Origin: a virus
Virus record (IMG/VR): IMGVR_UViG_3300046000_007893
Location: 1-26,360 of that record
DNA length: 26,360 bases
Reading direction: 5' to 3' (one strand)
The notes beneath the pieces are model-generated. The model had not been told where the DNA came from, searched no databases, and saw only the letters and a program-made list of their open reading frames with translations. Positions 7,959 through 13,637 of this stretch are shown piece by piece. The position numbers and the translations under genes were made by a program. Position 1 is the stretch's first letter. Each line of letters opens with the position of its first letter.

Positions 7959-8296
7959 AGAAGCGAAAAGTTACCGATCGACTATCGGGGGTTAACATGA
8001 GCCGCAAAGCCGTACTCGAACGCACACTCGGCAAGAAAGCCGCCAAGCGCTTCCTCGACAAACAACCCAAACCAGAGTCCATCACCCTGGAACTCCCCAC
8101 CGACCTTCTCGATCAGATCGTCGTCGCGGAACTCGTCAGGATGCACGAATCGCTGACCACGGACCTCGCCGCCCGCAAGAAGGGCAAGGGCACGGCGATC
8201 TTCGAGCTCGACAAGGAACTCGACATCAAGACCCTGGAAGGCCATTTGTTCTGCTTTGAAACAGTCTTAAAGTATTACGGCGCGTCGTTGAAATAG
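7955..8296 (+). CDS. Hypothetical helical protein, 113 aa
   Basis: Function unknown. ATG 7955 overlaps the preceding stop (ATGA) and is preferred; ATG 7997 is an in-frame alternative without a clear ribosome binding site. The N-terminus is basic (MKKRKVTDRL, RKAVLERTLGKKAAKRF), followed by ITLELPTDLLDQIVVAELVRMHE and a mostly helical C-terminus with LDKELDIKTLEGHLFCFETVLKYYG. The last segment resembles short phage proteins that pair an 'ELVRMHESL' helix with a 'HLFCFE' helix; I have no activity for them. It closes the 7331-8296 run of coupled genes. Confidence 0.7.
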   Translation: MKKRKVTDRLSGVNMSRKAVLERTLGKKAAKRFLDKQPKPESITLELPTDLLDQIVVAELVRMHESLTTDLAARKKGKGTAIFELDKELDIKTLEGHLFCFETVLKYYGASLK

Positions 8297-8315
8297 CACG
8301 GATCTTCCGTACACT
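8288..8315 (+). promoter_or_regulatory. Possible sigma70-type promoter before the acetyltransferase gene
   Basis: TTGAAA (8288-8293) and TACACT (8310-8315) are separated by 16 bases. The likely transcription start would fall at about 8322, almost at ATG 8324, giving a leaderless or very short leader message. That fits the absence of a strong ribosome binding site before this gene. The match to the -10 consensus is only partial. Confidence 0.35.
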
Positions 8316-8323
8316 GGCGGCCT

Positions 8324-8749
8324 ATGAAGGTCGTCTGTGAAAAGGTCGATCCTTCGAACCCGGAAGTCGAAGAGACACTCATCGAGCTGCAACGGGCTTG
8401 TCTGCCGCACGATGCTTTGTACTTCCCGGAAGAGGGGGTCTGGTGGATCGCTTACCACCGCCGCACGCCGGTCGCGTTCGCGTGTCTGTCTCCTTCCCAA
8501 CAAATCCCCGATGGGGTCTACCTCGGCCGCTGCGGCGTCACGCCACTTGCTCGAGGGGGCGGCATCCAACGCCGTCTGATCCGCGCGCGGCTGCTCTGGG
8601 CCAAGCGGCAGGGGTATAACTGGGCGGTTTCAGACACCACGGATAACGTCCCAAGCGCCAATAACCTCATCACCTGTGGCTTTCGGCTCTACGAGCCCGC
8701 CATCCCCTACTCCTTTGCACGAGCCCTCTACTGGAAACGACGGCTCTAG
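8324..8749 (+). CDS. GNAT-family N-acetyltransferase, 141 aa
   Basis: Transfers an acetyl group from acetyl-CoA to an amine; the substrate is unknown. Motif A, the pyrophosphate-binding loop, is seen as GVTPLARGGGIQRRLI (Arg77-Gly78-Gly79-Gly80-Ile81-Gln82). It is followed by helix RARLLWAKRQGYNWAVSDTTDNVPSANNLITCGFRLY, the usual motif B region with an Asn-rich turn and a GF strand. The length is normal for a single-domain GNAT. Phage enzymes of this kind may modify host proteins or inactivate toxins; nothing here identifies the target. The stop TAG shares a base with the GTG of the next gene. Confidence 0.88.
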   Translation: MKVVCEKVDPSNPEVEETLIELQRACLPHDALYFPEEGVWWIAYHRRTPVAFACLSPSQQIPDGVYLGRCGVTPLARGGGIQRRLIRARLLWAKRQGYNWAVSDTTDNVPSANNLITCGFRLYEPAIPYSFARALYWKRRL

Positions 8750-9123
8750 TGCCGTTCAAGGACGCCAAGGTCCGAGCGGCACGCCAGCGCGAGTACTCGC
8801 GTCGCTGGTATTTGAAGAACGCCCAGCAAGTCATCAAACAAAGCGGCACCCGCCGCGCCTCGGTCAAGAAGGCGTGGCTCGACTACCGATCCAAACAGTC
8901 CTGTTCGCACTGCGGTTTCTCCCATCCCGCGGTGATCGACTTCCACCACGTGATCCGCCATAACAAGCGTTCCGTGAACGATCTCATCCTCAAGCAAAAC
9001 AACCTCAAGGAGGCCATTAAGGAGGCGGAGGAGAAGTGCATCCCCCTCTGCGCGAATTGCCACCGGATCTTGCACTTCGAGGAAAGGCGGGTTATAAGGG
9101 TGAGGAGAAAGAAGAAAGCATGA
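8749..9123 (+). CDS. HNH endonuclease, 124 aa
   Basis: A probable metal-dependent DNA nuclease with a beta-beta-alpha-metal fold. SCSHCGF gives a zinc-binding Cys52/Cys55 pair, VIDFHHV gives the catalytic His66/His67, and IPLCANCHRILHF gives the second Cys101/Cys104 pair with His105 and His109. The N-terminus is basic (RAARQREYSRRWYLKN), suited to DNA contact, and the C-terminus is a run of Arg/Lys. GTG 8749 overlaps the acetyltransferase stop as TAGTG. It is small and could be a free-standing homing-type endonuclease. A packaging HNH protein is less likely because the terminase lies elsewhere. Confidence 0.88.
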   Translation: MPFKDAKVRAARQREYSRRWYLKNAQQVIKQSGTRRASVKKAWLDYRSKQSCSHCGFSHPAVIDFHHVIRHNKRSVNDLILKQNNLKEAIKEAEEKCIPLCANCHRILHFEERRVIRVRRKKKA

Positions 9124-9134
9124 AGGAGATCATC

Positions 9135-9275
9135 ATGTCTGGATTAGGTTTAGTCTTGTTTTTTAGCCTAGTCATGGGTATAACTTGGTTTCTGCGCAAT
9201 AGGCGCAGGCCCATCGACCCGCATGTTCCAAGACCCAATTGGAGATGCTCGAGGGGCGGAAGAGAATACTTTTAA
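9135..9275 (+). CDS. Small single-pass membrane protein, 46 aa
   Basis: ATG 9135 is preferred because AAGGAG at 9123-9128 sits 6 bases upstream; ATG 9120 overlapping the HNH stop would add five residues. Residues about 3-19 (GLGLVLFFSLVMGITWF) form one hydrophobic helix, followed at once by RNRRR, so the N-terminus should face out and the basic tail should stay in the cytoplasm. The tail is Pro/Arg-rich. Function is unknown. Candidates include a lysis accessory or a superinfection-exclusion protein, neither shown by sequence. Confidence 0.65.
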   Translation: MSGLGLVLFFSLVMGITWFLRNRRRPIDPHVPRPNWRCSRGGREYF

Positions 9276-9304
9276 TCGTTAGAAAGCCTAGAAAGGAGAT
9301 TGAA

Positions 9305-9535
9305 ATGGAAAGTGATACAAAGTTTTTTGTTGCTGTCTGCGGCGTGCTTGGCTCTATTCTTCTCAGTGTTTTTGCGTACTGCGTGTACGACTTGCATCTG
9401 AGAACAGAGTACATCAACAGCGCCTCCGACCCGATCGCCGCAGCCTGTGCCTACGACTCACAAGAGGCGGCTTTCCCGCCTTCTTGCGTCGCTCACCTCT
9501 ATCAACAGAAGGAGACCCTCAATGCCCTCCAGTAA
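9305..9535 (+). CDS. Small single-pass membrane protein with Cys-containing tail, 76 aa
   Basis: AAAGGAG at 9292-9298 precedes ATG 9305. A hydrophobic helix at about residues 7-27 (KFFVAVCGVLGSILLSVFAY) is followed by about 48 residues carrying two more cysteines (AACAYD, PPSCVA) and a Gln-rich end. If the tail is periplasmic, those cysteines could form a disulfide. The arrangement of two adjacent one-helix proteins (this and 9135-9275) recalls lysis or envelope-modifying gene pairs, but no holin or spanin signature is evident. It overlaps the next gene start at 9522 by 14 bases. Confidence 0.7.
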   Translation: MESDTKFFVAVCGVLGSILLSVFAYCVYDLHLRTEYINSASDPIAAACAYDSQEAAFPPSCVAHLYQQKETLNALQ

Positions 9536-10049
9536 AAAACTCAAGAAGTCGGGCGCCGCTCAACGCGCCATCAACTGGTTCCACGACAGCCCTGGCGCCA
9601 AGGTCAGCGGCGTCGCCAAGCGTTTCGGGATCTCCATCCCCTACGCCTACAAGCTTCGCGAGAAGGCCGCAGGGAACGCTGAAGTCGCCGCGCCCACGTG
9701 GCGTGAGCAGATGGATAAGCCACTTCTCACGAACGACGAAGTGGATACGCTGTTCGGGGATCGAGACTCACGGACCACGGGCCTCGATGGCATCCTCGAC
9801 ACCCGCGCGAGTGACTACGGCACGTTCGCGGACAACGCCCGGCTTGCCCAGGCATTGAAGCGCGCCATGGCCGAGCATGCCGAAGATCACGGCCGCACGT
9901 TCACCGACGACCAATGGGAAGCCCTCGAGATGATCGCGACCAAGATGTCCCGCATCGTCAACGGCAACCCCAACAAGGCCGATTCGTGGGACGACATCGC
10001 CGGCTACGCCAAGCTTGTATCCGATAGGATACGGGGGAGGGTCCGGTAA
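9522..10049 (+). CDS. HTH domain fused to a DUF6378/MazG-like domain, 175 aa
   Basis: AAGGAG just upstream of ATG 9522 sets the start inside the preceding gene. Residues about 12-48 look like a helix-turn-helix: AQRAINWFHDSPGAKVSGVAKRFGISIPYAYKLREK. Residues about 88-170 (LDTRASDYGTFADNARLAQ, then DQWEALEMIATKMSRIVNG and DSWDDIAGYAKLV) match DUF6378, a helical phage domain resembling MazG nucleotide pyrophosphohydrolases; Glu133, Glu136, Asp154 and Asp157/158 are possible metal ligands. It may cleave a nucleotide signal or non-canonical NTP, with the HTH giving DNA targeting; this is inference. The stop overlaps the next start (TAATG). Confidence 0.75.
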   Translation: MPSSKKLKKSGAAQRAINWFHDSPGAKVSGVAKRFGISIPYAYKLREKAAGNAEVAAPTWREQMDKPLLTNDEVDTLFGDRDSRTTGLDGILDTRASDYGTFADNARLAQALKRAMAEHAEDHGRTFTDDQWEALEMIATKMSRIVNGNPNKADSWDDIAGYAKLVSDRIRGRVR

Positions 10050-10147
10050 TGGCCATCCTAACCAGAGCCCAGCACGGAAGCCAAGTGAATTACTGTCCAG
10101 TATGTGGCGCGAAAGCACCGAAACAGATAGAGGAGGACAAGCCATGA
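10049..10147 (+). CDS. Zinc-knuckle-like mini-protein, 32 aa
   Basis: A very small gene supported by context. ATG 10049 shares a base with the upstream TAA (TAATG), the purine-rich GGGGGAGGG at about 10033-10041 lies at ribosome-binding distance, and the stop overlaps the next ATG (10144) as ATGA. The product reads MAILTRAQHG, then SQVNYCPVCG, then AKAPKQIEEDKP: one C-x2-C pair in a CPVCG setting, as in rubredoxin-type zinc knuckles. A single pair would need a partner or dimer for full zinc binding. Function unknown. Confidence 0.65.
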   Translation: MAILTRAQHGSQVNYCPVCGAKAPKQIEEDKP

Positions 10148-10386
10148 CCCGCGACCACATAAACATGCTTCTGAACGTAGCCATTACCGCAAGCAACACG
10201 CAGGTATGGACTATTACTCAGGAACAGTTAGAAAAGTTTGCAGAACTCGTTACCGCAGCCGAGCGCGAGGCGTGTGCGAAGGTGTGCGATTCGGAAGTTG
10301 AAAAACTGACGCAATGGCATCCACGCGAGGCGAGGGCTGTAGGAGTTTGCGCCGACACCATCCGTGCGAGGGGAGAAAGCAAATGA
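10144..10386 (+). CDS. Small conserved phage protein, 80 aa
   Basis: Function unknown. AGAGGAGG at about 10131-10138 precedes ATG 10144, which overlaps the mini-gene stop. The sequence has a helical segment with TITQEQLEKFAELVTAAEREACAKVCD and ends CADTIRARGESK. The 'AEREACAKVC ... IRARGE' pattern is one I recognise from many phage and prophage small proteins, none with proven function. Three cysteines are spaced along the helices. Its QLEKF segment resembles the C-terminus of the next gene's product. The stop overlaps the next start (ATGA, 10383). Confidence 0.78.
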   Translation: MTRDHINMLLNVAITASNTQVWTITQEQLEKFAELVTAAEREACAKVCDSEVEKLTQWHPREARAVGVCADTIRARGESK

Positions 10387-10742
10387 CATCTGTGCATCAG
10401 AAGAAAGAACTAGGCCGTTGGCTACTGCCGGGGGCGGAGGGTGTCCAGCAGTTTGGAGTAACCCGAAAACCCCACGCATTCCACCGCGCCATGATGCGGA
10501 TATGTTTTGGCTGGCAGTGGATGGACAAGGAACTGACTTGTGACTACTGCAACCTCTACCCACGGCTACGCAAGAAAACACACTGCGAAGAGTGCGCCCG
10601 TTCACTGGAAGGCGGCGAGTTATATAACGTGATCAAACTTGCCGAGAAAGCCGGGATCGTATTCGGAATGAGCAGCACGGAAATCACAGTGCAAAAATTG
10701 GAAAAGTTTTTCGCTCTAGCACAGGGGATCAAGAAGACATGA
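10383..10742 (+). CDS. Zinc-ribbon-containing hypothetical protein, 119 aa
   Basis: ATG 10383 overlaps the previous stop, with GGGGAGAAAG just before it. Residues about 50-72 carry TCDYCNLYP and HCEECARS, two C-x2-C pairs 15 residues apart, forming a treble-clef or ribbon zinc site. The N-terminal half contains aromatic-rich MMRICFGWQWMDKE. The C-terminal about 30 residues, FGMSSTEITVQKLEKFFALA, resemble the N-terminal half of the upstream 80-residue protein, pointing to a shared module. Probably nucleic-acid or protein binding; no specific role is visible. The stop overlaps the next start (10739). Confidence 0.7.
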   Translation: MTSVHQKKELGRWLLPGAEGVQQFGVTRKPHAFHRAMMRICFGWQWMDKELTCDYCNLYPRLRKKTHCEECARSLEGGELYNVIKLAEKAGIVFGMSSTEITVQKLEKFFALAQGIKKT

Positions 10743-10945
10743 ACCGCAAAGACACACTCCTCGCGCTTCACGAGGCCAACATGGCGCTCCAAGGGCTCAC
10801 GCTCGAGCTCACAGGGGGCTATAACCACGAGCCACGGACCAAGGCCCTGCGTCCTCTGGTCGAGGACGCCCTCGCCGCTGAGAGCATGGTACGCGCCATC
10901 TTGAACCAAGAAGGCTACTACGAGAGGGAGACCGCAACATGCTAG
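10739..10945 (+). CDS. Hypothetical helical protein, 68 aa
   Basis: Function unknown. ATG 10739 overlaps the upstream stop as ATGA. The product is acidic to neutral and predicted helical: TLLALHEANMALQGLTLELTGG, then a KALRPLVEDALAAESMVRAIL helix. It ends in a Cys next to the stop. It shares its last seven bases with the next gene (ATGCTAG at 10939). No motif was recognised. Confidence 0.65.
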   Translation: MNRKDTLLALHEANMALQGLTLELTGGYNHEPRTKALRPLVEDALAAESMVRAILNQEGYYERETATC

Positions 10946-11175
10946 TCCCTGCGATCAACTCGACCGACGACCCGCCCATCCCGATCCACGACCTCCAGCT
11001 CCGGGAGTATGTCTTCGCCCTGCGCCGACGCATCGAAGTCCAAAACGTCCTCCTCGAGTCCCTCGCAGAGGAAGTCAAAGGGCTCAAACAGGAACGCGAC
11101 GGGCTCACCACGCATATCGAGCGGCTCTTGCTCGATTTGCATTGGTACGAGTCCGGGCGCAACATGAGGGAATGA
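10939..11175 (+). CDS. Coiled-coil hypothetical protein, 78 aa
   Basis: ATG 10939 lies within ATGCTAG, overlapping the previous stop; GAGAGGGAG at about 10922-10930 provides ribosome binding. After a Pro-rich N-terminus (DDPPIPIHD), nearly the whole chain is a heptad-like helix, LREYVFALRRRIEVQNVLLE, continuing through LAEEVKGLKQERDGLTTHIERLLLDL. It is likely to form dimers or to attach to another coiled coil. Function unknown. The stop overlaps the next ATG (11172). Confidence 0.68.
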   Translation: MLVPAINSTDDPPIPIHDLQLREYVFALRRRIEVQNVLLESLAEEVKGLKQERDGLTTHIERLLLDLHWYESGRNMRE

Positions 11176-11420
11176 ACGACATGGACGACCTAAGCCTCGA
11201 GGAACCGGACCGCGCCCCACTCGTGCAGATGATCACCCTCACGATCAACGGCACACGCTACGGGCTCGTCGGGCCCGTGGTCGTCGTTCCTGGACTCGTC
11301 CCCGGCCCCCTCGAGGTCGATATCTCCGAAATCGAATTCGGCGAGATCATGACCGTCCGCACCGCGGCCCGTATGCTTGAAGGAGACTTCAAGAAGGCCA
11401 TGGGCGCGGGGGTCCAGTAA
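11172..11420 (+). CDS. Hypothetical protein, 82 aa
   Basis: Function unknown. ATG 11172 overlaps the upstream stop (ATGA); ATG 11181 is a close alternative. The middle is beta-rich, MITLTINGTRYGLVGPVVVV, followed by a helix, RTAARMLEGDFKKAMGAG. It is the last gene of the plus-strand accessory run and is followed 45 bases later by an intrinsic terminator at 11466-11494, which supports its being the operon's last gene. Confidence 0.65.
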   Translation: MNDMDDLSLEEPDRAPLVQMITLTINGTRYGLVGPVVVVPGLVPGPLEVDISEIEFGEIMTVRTAARMLEGDFKKAMGAGVQ

Positions 11421-11465
11421 GTTTGTCGCGGCGCTTTTCCAGCACTCCAACCCCTTTGCCGCGGA

Positions 11466-11494
11466 CCCCGGGTCGATGAGGCCCGGGGGTTTTT
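11466..11494 (+). terminator. Intrinsic terminator ending the accessory gene run
   Basis: CCCCGGG (11466-11472) pairs with CCCGGGG (11482-11488) over a 9-base loop, followed by TTTTT at 11490-11494. It lies 45 bases after the stop at 11420 and faces the convergent minus-strand gene. Confidence 0.8.
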
Positions 11495-11501
11495 ACAAAG
11501 C

Positions 11502-11531
11502 AAAAGGCCCCGGGGATCACTCCCCGGGGCC
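11502..11531 (-). terminator. Intrinsic terminator of the minus-strand gene
   Basis: A perfect 10-base inverted repeat, GGCCCCGGGG (11506-11515) and CCCCGGGGCC (11522-11531), with a 6-base loop. Read on the minus strand it is followed by TTTTG (complement of 11501-11505). It begins 6 bases after the minus-strand stop codon at 11538. Together with the plus-strand terminator it forms a tight back-to-back pair. Confidence 0.85.
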
Positions 11532-11537
11532 CTCGGA

Positions 11538-11831
11538 TCACGCCGTGGTGACCGCGTACCAACGAACCCCCTCCTGGTCCGTATGGTCGAAGCTGTTGTC
11601 CCGACCACAGGGCGCCCCGTGGTACCAGCCCCCGTTGTACGTATCGCCCGCCTTTTCAACGAGCTTGGCGAACTTGTCTGCGTCCTTCTCGACCGTGAAA
11701 TACATCAGGCCGAAACAGATCCGAGACTCCGGTTTGTACCGGCCGACTGGAGCACCCTTCTTCCAGTAGATCCGAAGAATGAACTCCCCAGGCACCGTAC
11801 ACTCACGCGGGGCAGCTTTGGTCTTTGCCAT
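11538..11831 (-). CDS. Hypothetical protein on the minus strand, 97 aa
   Basis: The only minus-strand gene in the window. It has all parts of an independent unit: a consensus promoter (11888-11916), AAAGGAG (complement of 11838-11844) 6 bases before ATG 11831, and a perfect terminator just behind its stop. The product starts MAKTKAAPRECTVPG and is a compact domain rich in Tyr/Trp/Gly: FILRIYWKKGAPVG, RICFGLMYFTVEKDADKFAKLV, GGWYHGAPCG, GVRWYAVTTA. No HTH, signal peptide or catalytic motif is visible. Divergent, autonomous expression suggests an early or maintenance function such as host takeover, counter-defence or a moron, but the family is not recognised. Confidence 0.85.
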   Translation of the reverse strand: MAKTKAAPRECTVPGEFILRIYWKKGAPVGRYKPESRICFGLMYFTVEKDADKFAKLVEKAGDTYNGGWYHGAPCGRDNSFDHTDQEGVRWYAVTTA

Positions 11832-11887
11832 AACTTTCTCCTTTCTGGTTGTTAAAGAACGCCGGCACCGTGAAGGGCCGACAACAT

Positions 11888-11916
11888 ATTATCTCATAGA
11901 CTAGTCAACGAGTCAA
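11888..11916 (-). promoter_or_regulatory. Sigma70-type promoter of the minus-strand gene
   Basis: On the minus strand, TTGACT (complement of 11911-11916) and GATAAT (complement of 11888-11893) are separated by exactly 17 bases: 5 of 6 consensus matches in each box. The start would be near 11881, leaving a leader of about 50 bases. The -35 box lies inside a tandem GTTGAC repeat that may be an operator. Confidence 0.8.
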
Positions 11917-11917
11917 C
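11904..11917 (-). repeat. Tandem GTTGAC boxes (operator-like), site A
   Basis: Read on the minus strand, GTTGAC occurs twice with an 8-base period (complements of 11912-11917 and 11904-11909). The first copy forms the -35 box of the minus-strand promoter, so a protein bound here would block RNA polymerase. Related tandem boxes occur at 14294-14317 and 18614-18631. Confidence 0.45.
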
Positions 11918-12052
11918 TAAATTAACTTGTTAAGAATCAAGGGGTTAAGTTGTTGGGTCTTGGGTAGGGGTGTTGTTTTGATGCAACATGGATCACGGAC
12001 CACGGGACAGCAAATGACCGGCTGATGGCCAAAAAGCGCCAAAAACGCACAG

Positions 12053-12099
12053 TAGTAGGACTCCAGAGGGGTCTACTATGTTTTTGTTTTTATTTTTTC
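12053..12099 (+). terminator. Orphan intrinsic terminator, possible end of a small RNA
   Basis: An 11-base-pair stem with one bulged G (12053-12064 with 12068-12078) and a 3-base loop, followed by a long T-rich tract at 12081-12099. It is a strong plus-strand terminator, yet no plus-strand gene ends upstream before 11420, which already has a terminator. It may end an untranslated RNA starting in 11900-12050, or insulate the region from read-through. Confidence 0.65.
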
Positions 12100-12240
12100 A
12101 AAAAATGGCGTAATAGACGTAATGGTGTAAGAAGTGTTGTAGATCAGTGAGTTATAGCTACACGGTACATTACAGGGGGTCAATAGGTGTAATTTCTCTG
12201 GGGTGCGCGCGCGGGATGATTTTTTGAAAAAGAAAAATGT
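12081..12240. other. AT-rich non-coding zone with GTAAT repeats; possible origin region
   Basis: This gene-free stretch (the gap runs from 11832 to 12317) holds a T/A-rich tract at 12081-12106. It then carries GTAAT at 12110-12114, 12119-12123 and 12189-12193, a related GTAAG at 12127-12131 and an inverted ATTAC at 12169-12173. Next come an alternating GC run (about 12204-12213) and a second A/T tract (about 12219-12238). Short iterated boxes beside easily melted DNA are usual for origins or complex regulatory regions. No DnaA box was found. Confidence 0.35.
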
Positions 12241-12317
12241 GTTGACCCTAAAAAAGTCTAACTAAAGTGGCTTCAAAGGCTGGACGGCAAGGAATTGTCA
12301 GCAGTAGACTTGCTGGT

Positions 12318-12533
12318 ATGTTAAGAGTTGATTCGGGCATCCCTATCCCCGCCGAAGCCCAGCGGGAGAAGTACCCCTTCCCTGTGATGGCCGTGGGGGA
12401 CAGTTTCCTGTTGGCCGATGCTGAGTCGGCGAAGAACGCTCGCAGCGCCGCGTGGATGTACTCCAAGCGCCACGGGACGAAGTTCTCGTGTCGGAAGGTT
12501 GAGGACGGTTGGCGGGTCTGGAGAGTCGCATGA
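12318..12533 (+). CDS. Small conserved phage protein (DUF7303-like), 71 aa
   Basis: Function unknown. The reading frame is open from GTG 12267, but ATG 12318 gives the start that fits the family pattern: MLRVDSGIPIPAEA, then YPFPVMAVGDSFLL, then helix AKNARSAAWMYSKRHGTKF and a VEDGWRVWRV end. Small phage proteins with 'GIPIP ... YPF ... VGDSF ... RVWR' are common and lack a known role. They are plausible regulators, since the gene sits alone between the origin-like region and the terminase. No good ribosome binding site precedes either start, so the start is uncertain. The stop overlaps the terminase ATG (12530). Confidence 0.7.
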   Translation: MLRVDSGIPIPAEAQREKYPFPVMAVGDSFLLADAESAKNARSAAWMYSKRHGTKFSCRKVEDGWRVWRVA

Positions 12534-13234
12534 AGATGCGGACCAAGGCCGACCAGGAATTCAGCAAGAAGGTTGGCAGGGGAATCAGCACCCCGACGTT
12601 GGAGAGGTTGGCGCGGCCCGTGAAGCCACACAAGAACCGTGAGCTGACGACGCAGGAATGGAAGTTCGTCAACGAGTTCGTCGCGGGGGACGGGCACGTT
12701 ACGCTTAAAGAGGCCGTGGTCCGTGCGGGGTGGCCCGAGAAGAACGCCAAGCGCAAGGCCGAGGACTTAACCAACCCCGACATTAACCCGCACATTGTCG
12801 CGGCGATCCAGAAAGCCCGAGCGGAGATGGCCGAGAAGTACGGCACGACCTACGAACGGCACATGAGAGACCTACAGGTCATTCGTGACCAGGCTTTGGC
12901 CGCGGGAGCCTATGGCGCGGCGGTGCAGGCCGAGTACCGTCGAGGGCAGGCCCTCGGCACGATCTACATCGACCGTAAGGAGATTCGGCACGGCACGATC
13001 GACTCCATGAGCAAGGAGGAGGTCATGCGCAAACTCGAGGAGATCAAAAAGCTCTACGGCAACGGCAGCCCGATCATCGACGTAACGCCGCAGCAGGTAG
13101 AGGAGAGCCTTGAGGAGCCGATCCAGTTAGAGCACGACGACCCCGAGGAGGAAGAGGATGCCGTCGAAGCCCGAGACGAGCCTGTATCAAAGGCTAAAGG
13201 AAAACCTCCCAAACTGCCTTATTACCCGGATTGA
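12530..13234 (+). CDS. terS: Terminase small subunit, 234 aa
   Basis: Binds the packaging site on phage DNA and delivers it to the large subunit. Residues about 38-85 have ELTTQEWKFVNEFV followed by LKEAVVRAGWPEKNAKRKAEDL, the helix-turn-helix arrangement of the Terminase_2 family. A helical oligomerisation segment follows (RAEMAEKYGTTYERHMRDLQ, AVQAEYRRGQALGTIYIDRKE). The C-terminal about 50 residues are very acidic then basic (DDPEEEEDAVEA, KAKGKPPK). ATG 12530 overlaps the previous stop. The last 77 bases overlap the nuclease gene in another frame. The large subunit gene lies 5.4 kb further on, separated by an acquired cassette, whereas the two are usually adjacent. Confidence 0.82.
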   Translation: MKMRTKADQEFSKKVGRGISTPTLERLARPVKPHKNRELTTQEWKFVNEFVAGDGHVTLKEAVVRAGWPEKNAKRKAEDLTNPDINPHIVAAIQKARAEMAEKYGTTYERHMRDLQVIRDQALAAGAYGAAVQAEYRRGQALGTIYIDRKEIRHGTIDSMSKEEVMRKLEEIKKLYGNGSPIIDVTPQQVEESLEEPIQLEHDDPEEEEDAVEARDEPVSKAKGKPPKLPYYPD

Positions 13235-13580
13235 GTCGCGAGTCGGGCTAGGTATCCCAGACTGTTTCATCGCGTTCAAGCAAACGGGTGAGTTTGTCCC
13301 GGTTGAGCTCAAGGTGGTGAAGAAGGGCCGCAAGGTCAATCTGTCGCCGCATCAGATTGCTTTCCATGCGCGCCATGCGGAGCTCGGAGTGCGGACGTTC
13401 GTCTTGGTGTTGTACGTCCCACCTGGGAAGGTCGCATCGAAAGAGGGAAAGCTATTACTGTATTCGGGCGCACAGATTTTTGAATTAGTGAAGTCGGGCG
13501 TGGATACTGATCCTGTTGCGAGTTATCACTACGGTGCGGTTCCGTGGAATATGTTGATGTTCACACTTGCAGAGGCGTGA
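13158..13580 (+). CDS. PD-(D/E)xK (VRR-NUC-like) nuclease, 140 aa
   Basis: A predicted Holliday-junction-resolvase-like or structure-specific DNA nuclease. Motifs in order: RIESRVGLGIPDCFIAF with Glu26 and the catalytic Pro34-Asp35, then VPVELKVVKKGRKVNLSPHQ with Glu50-x-Lys52 and Gln66, matching the PD-(D/E)xK core. ATG 13158 follows GAGGAG at about 13145-13150. It starts 77 bases inside the terminase small-subunit gene, a long overlap that couples the two. This suggests a role in resolving branched replication intermediates before packaging. Length is typical for a single-domain member of this group. Confidence 0.88.
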   Translation: MPSKPETSLYQRLKENLPNCLITRIESRVGLGIPDCFIAFKQTGEFVPVELKVVKKGRKVNLSPHQIAFHARHAELGVRTFVLVLYVPPGKVASKEGKLLLYSGAQIFELVKSGVDTDPVASYHYGAVPWNMLMFTLAEA

Positions 13581-13637
13581 GCCGTTGGTATAGATTCGGG
13601 TTGCTGGGATGTTCCAGCGTAGAAAGTGAGAAAGAAG

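Noticed and set aside
9120-9535. Holin/spanin lysis pair
   Set aside because: Two one-helix membrane proteins are present, but there is no endolysin gene nearby and no lipobox or spanin signature.
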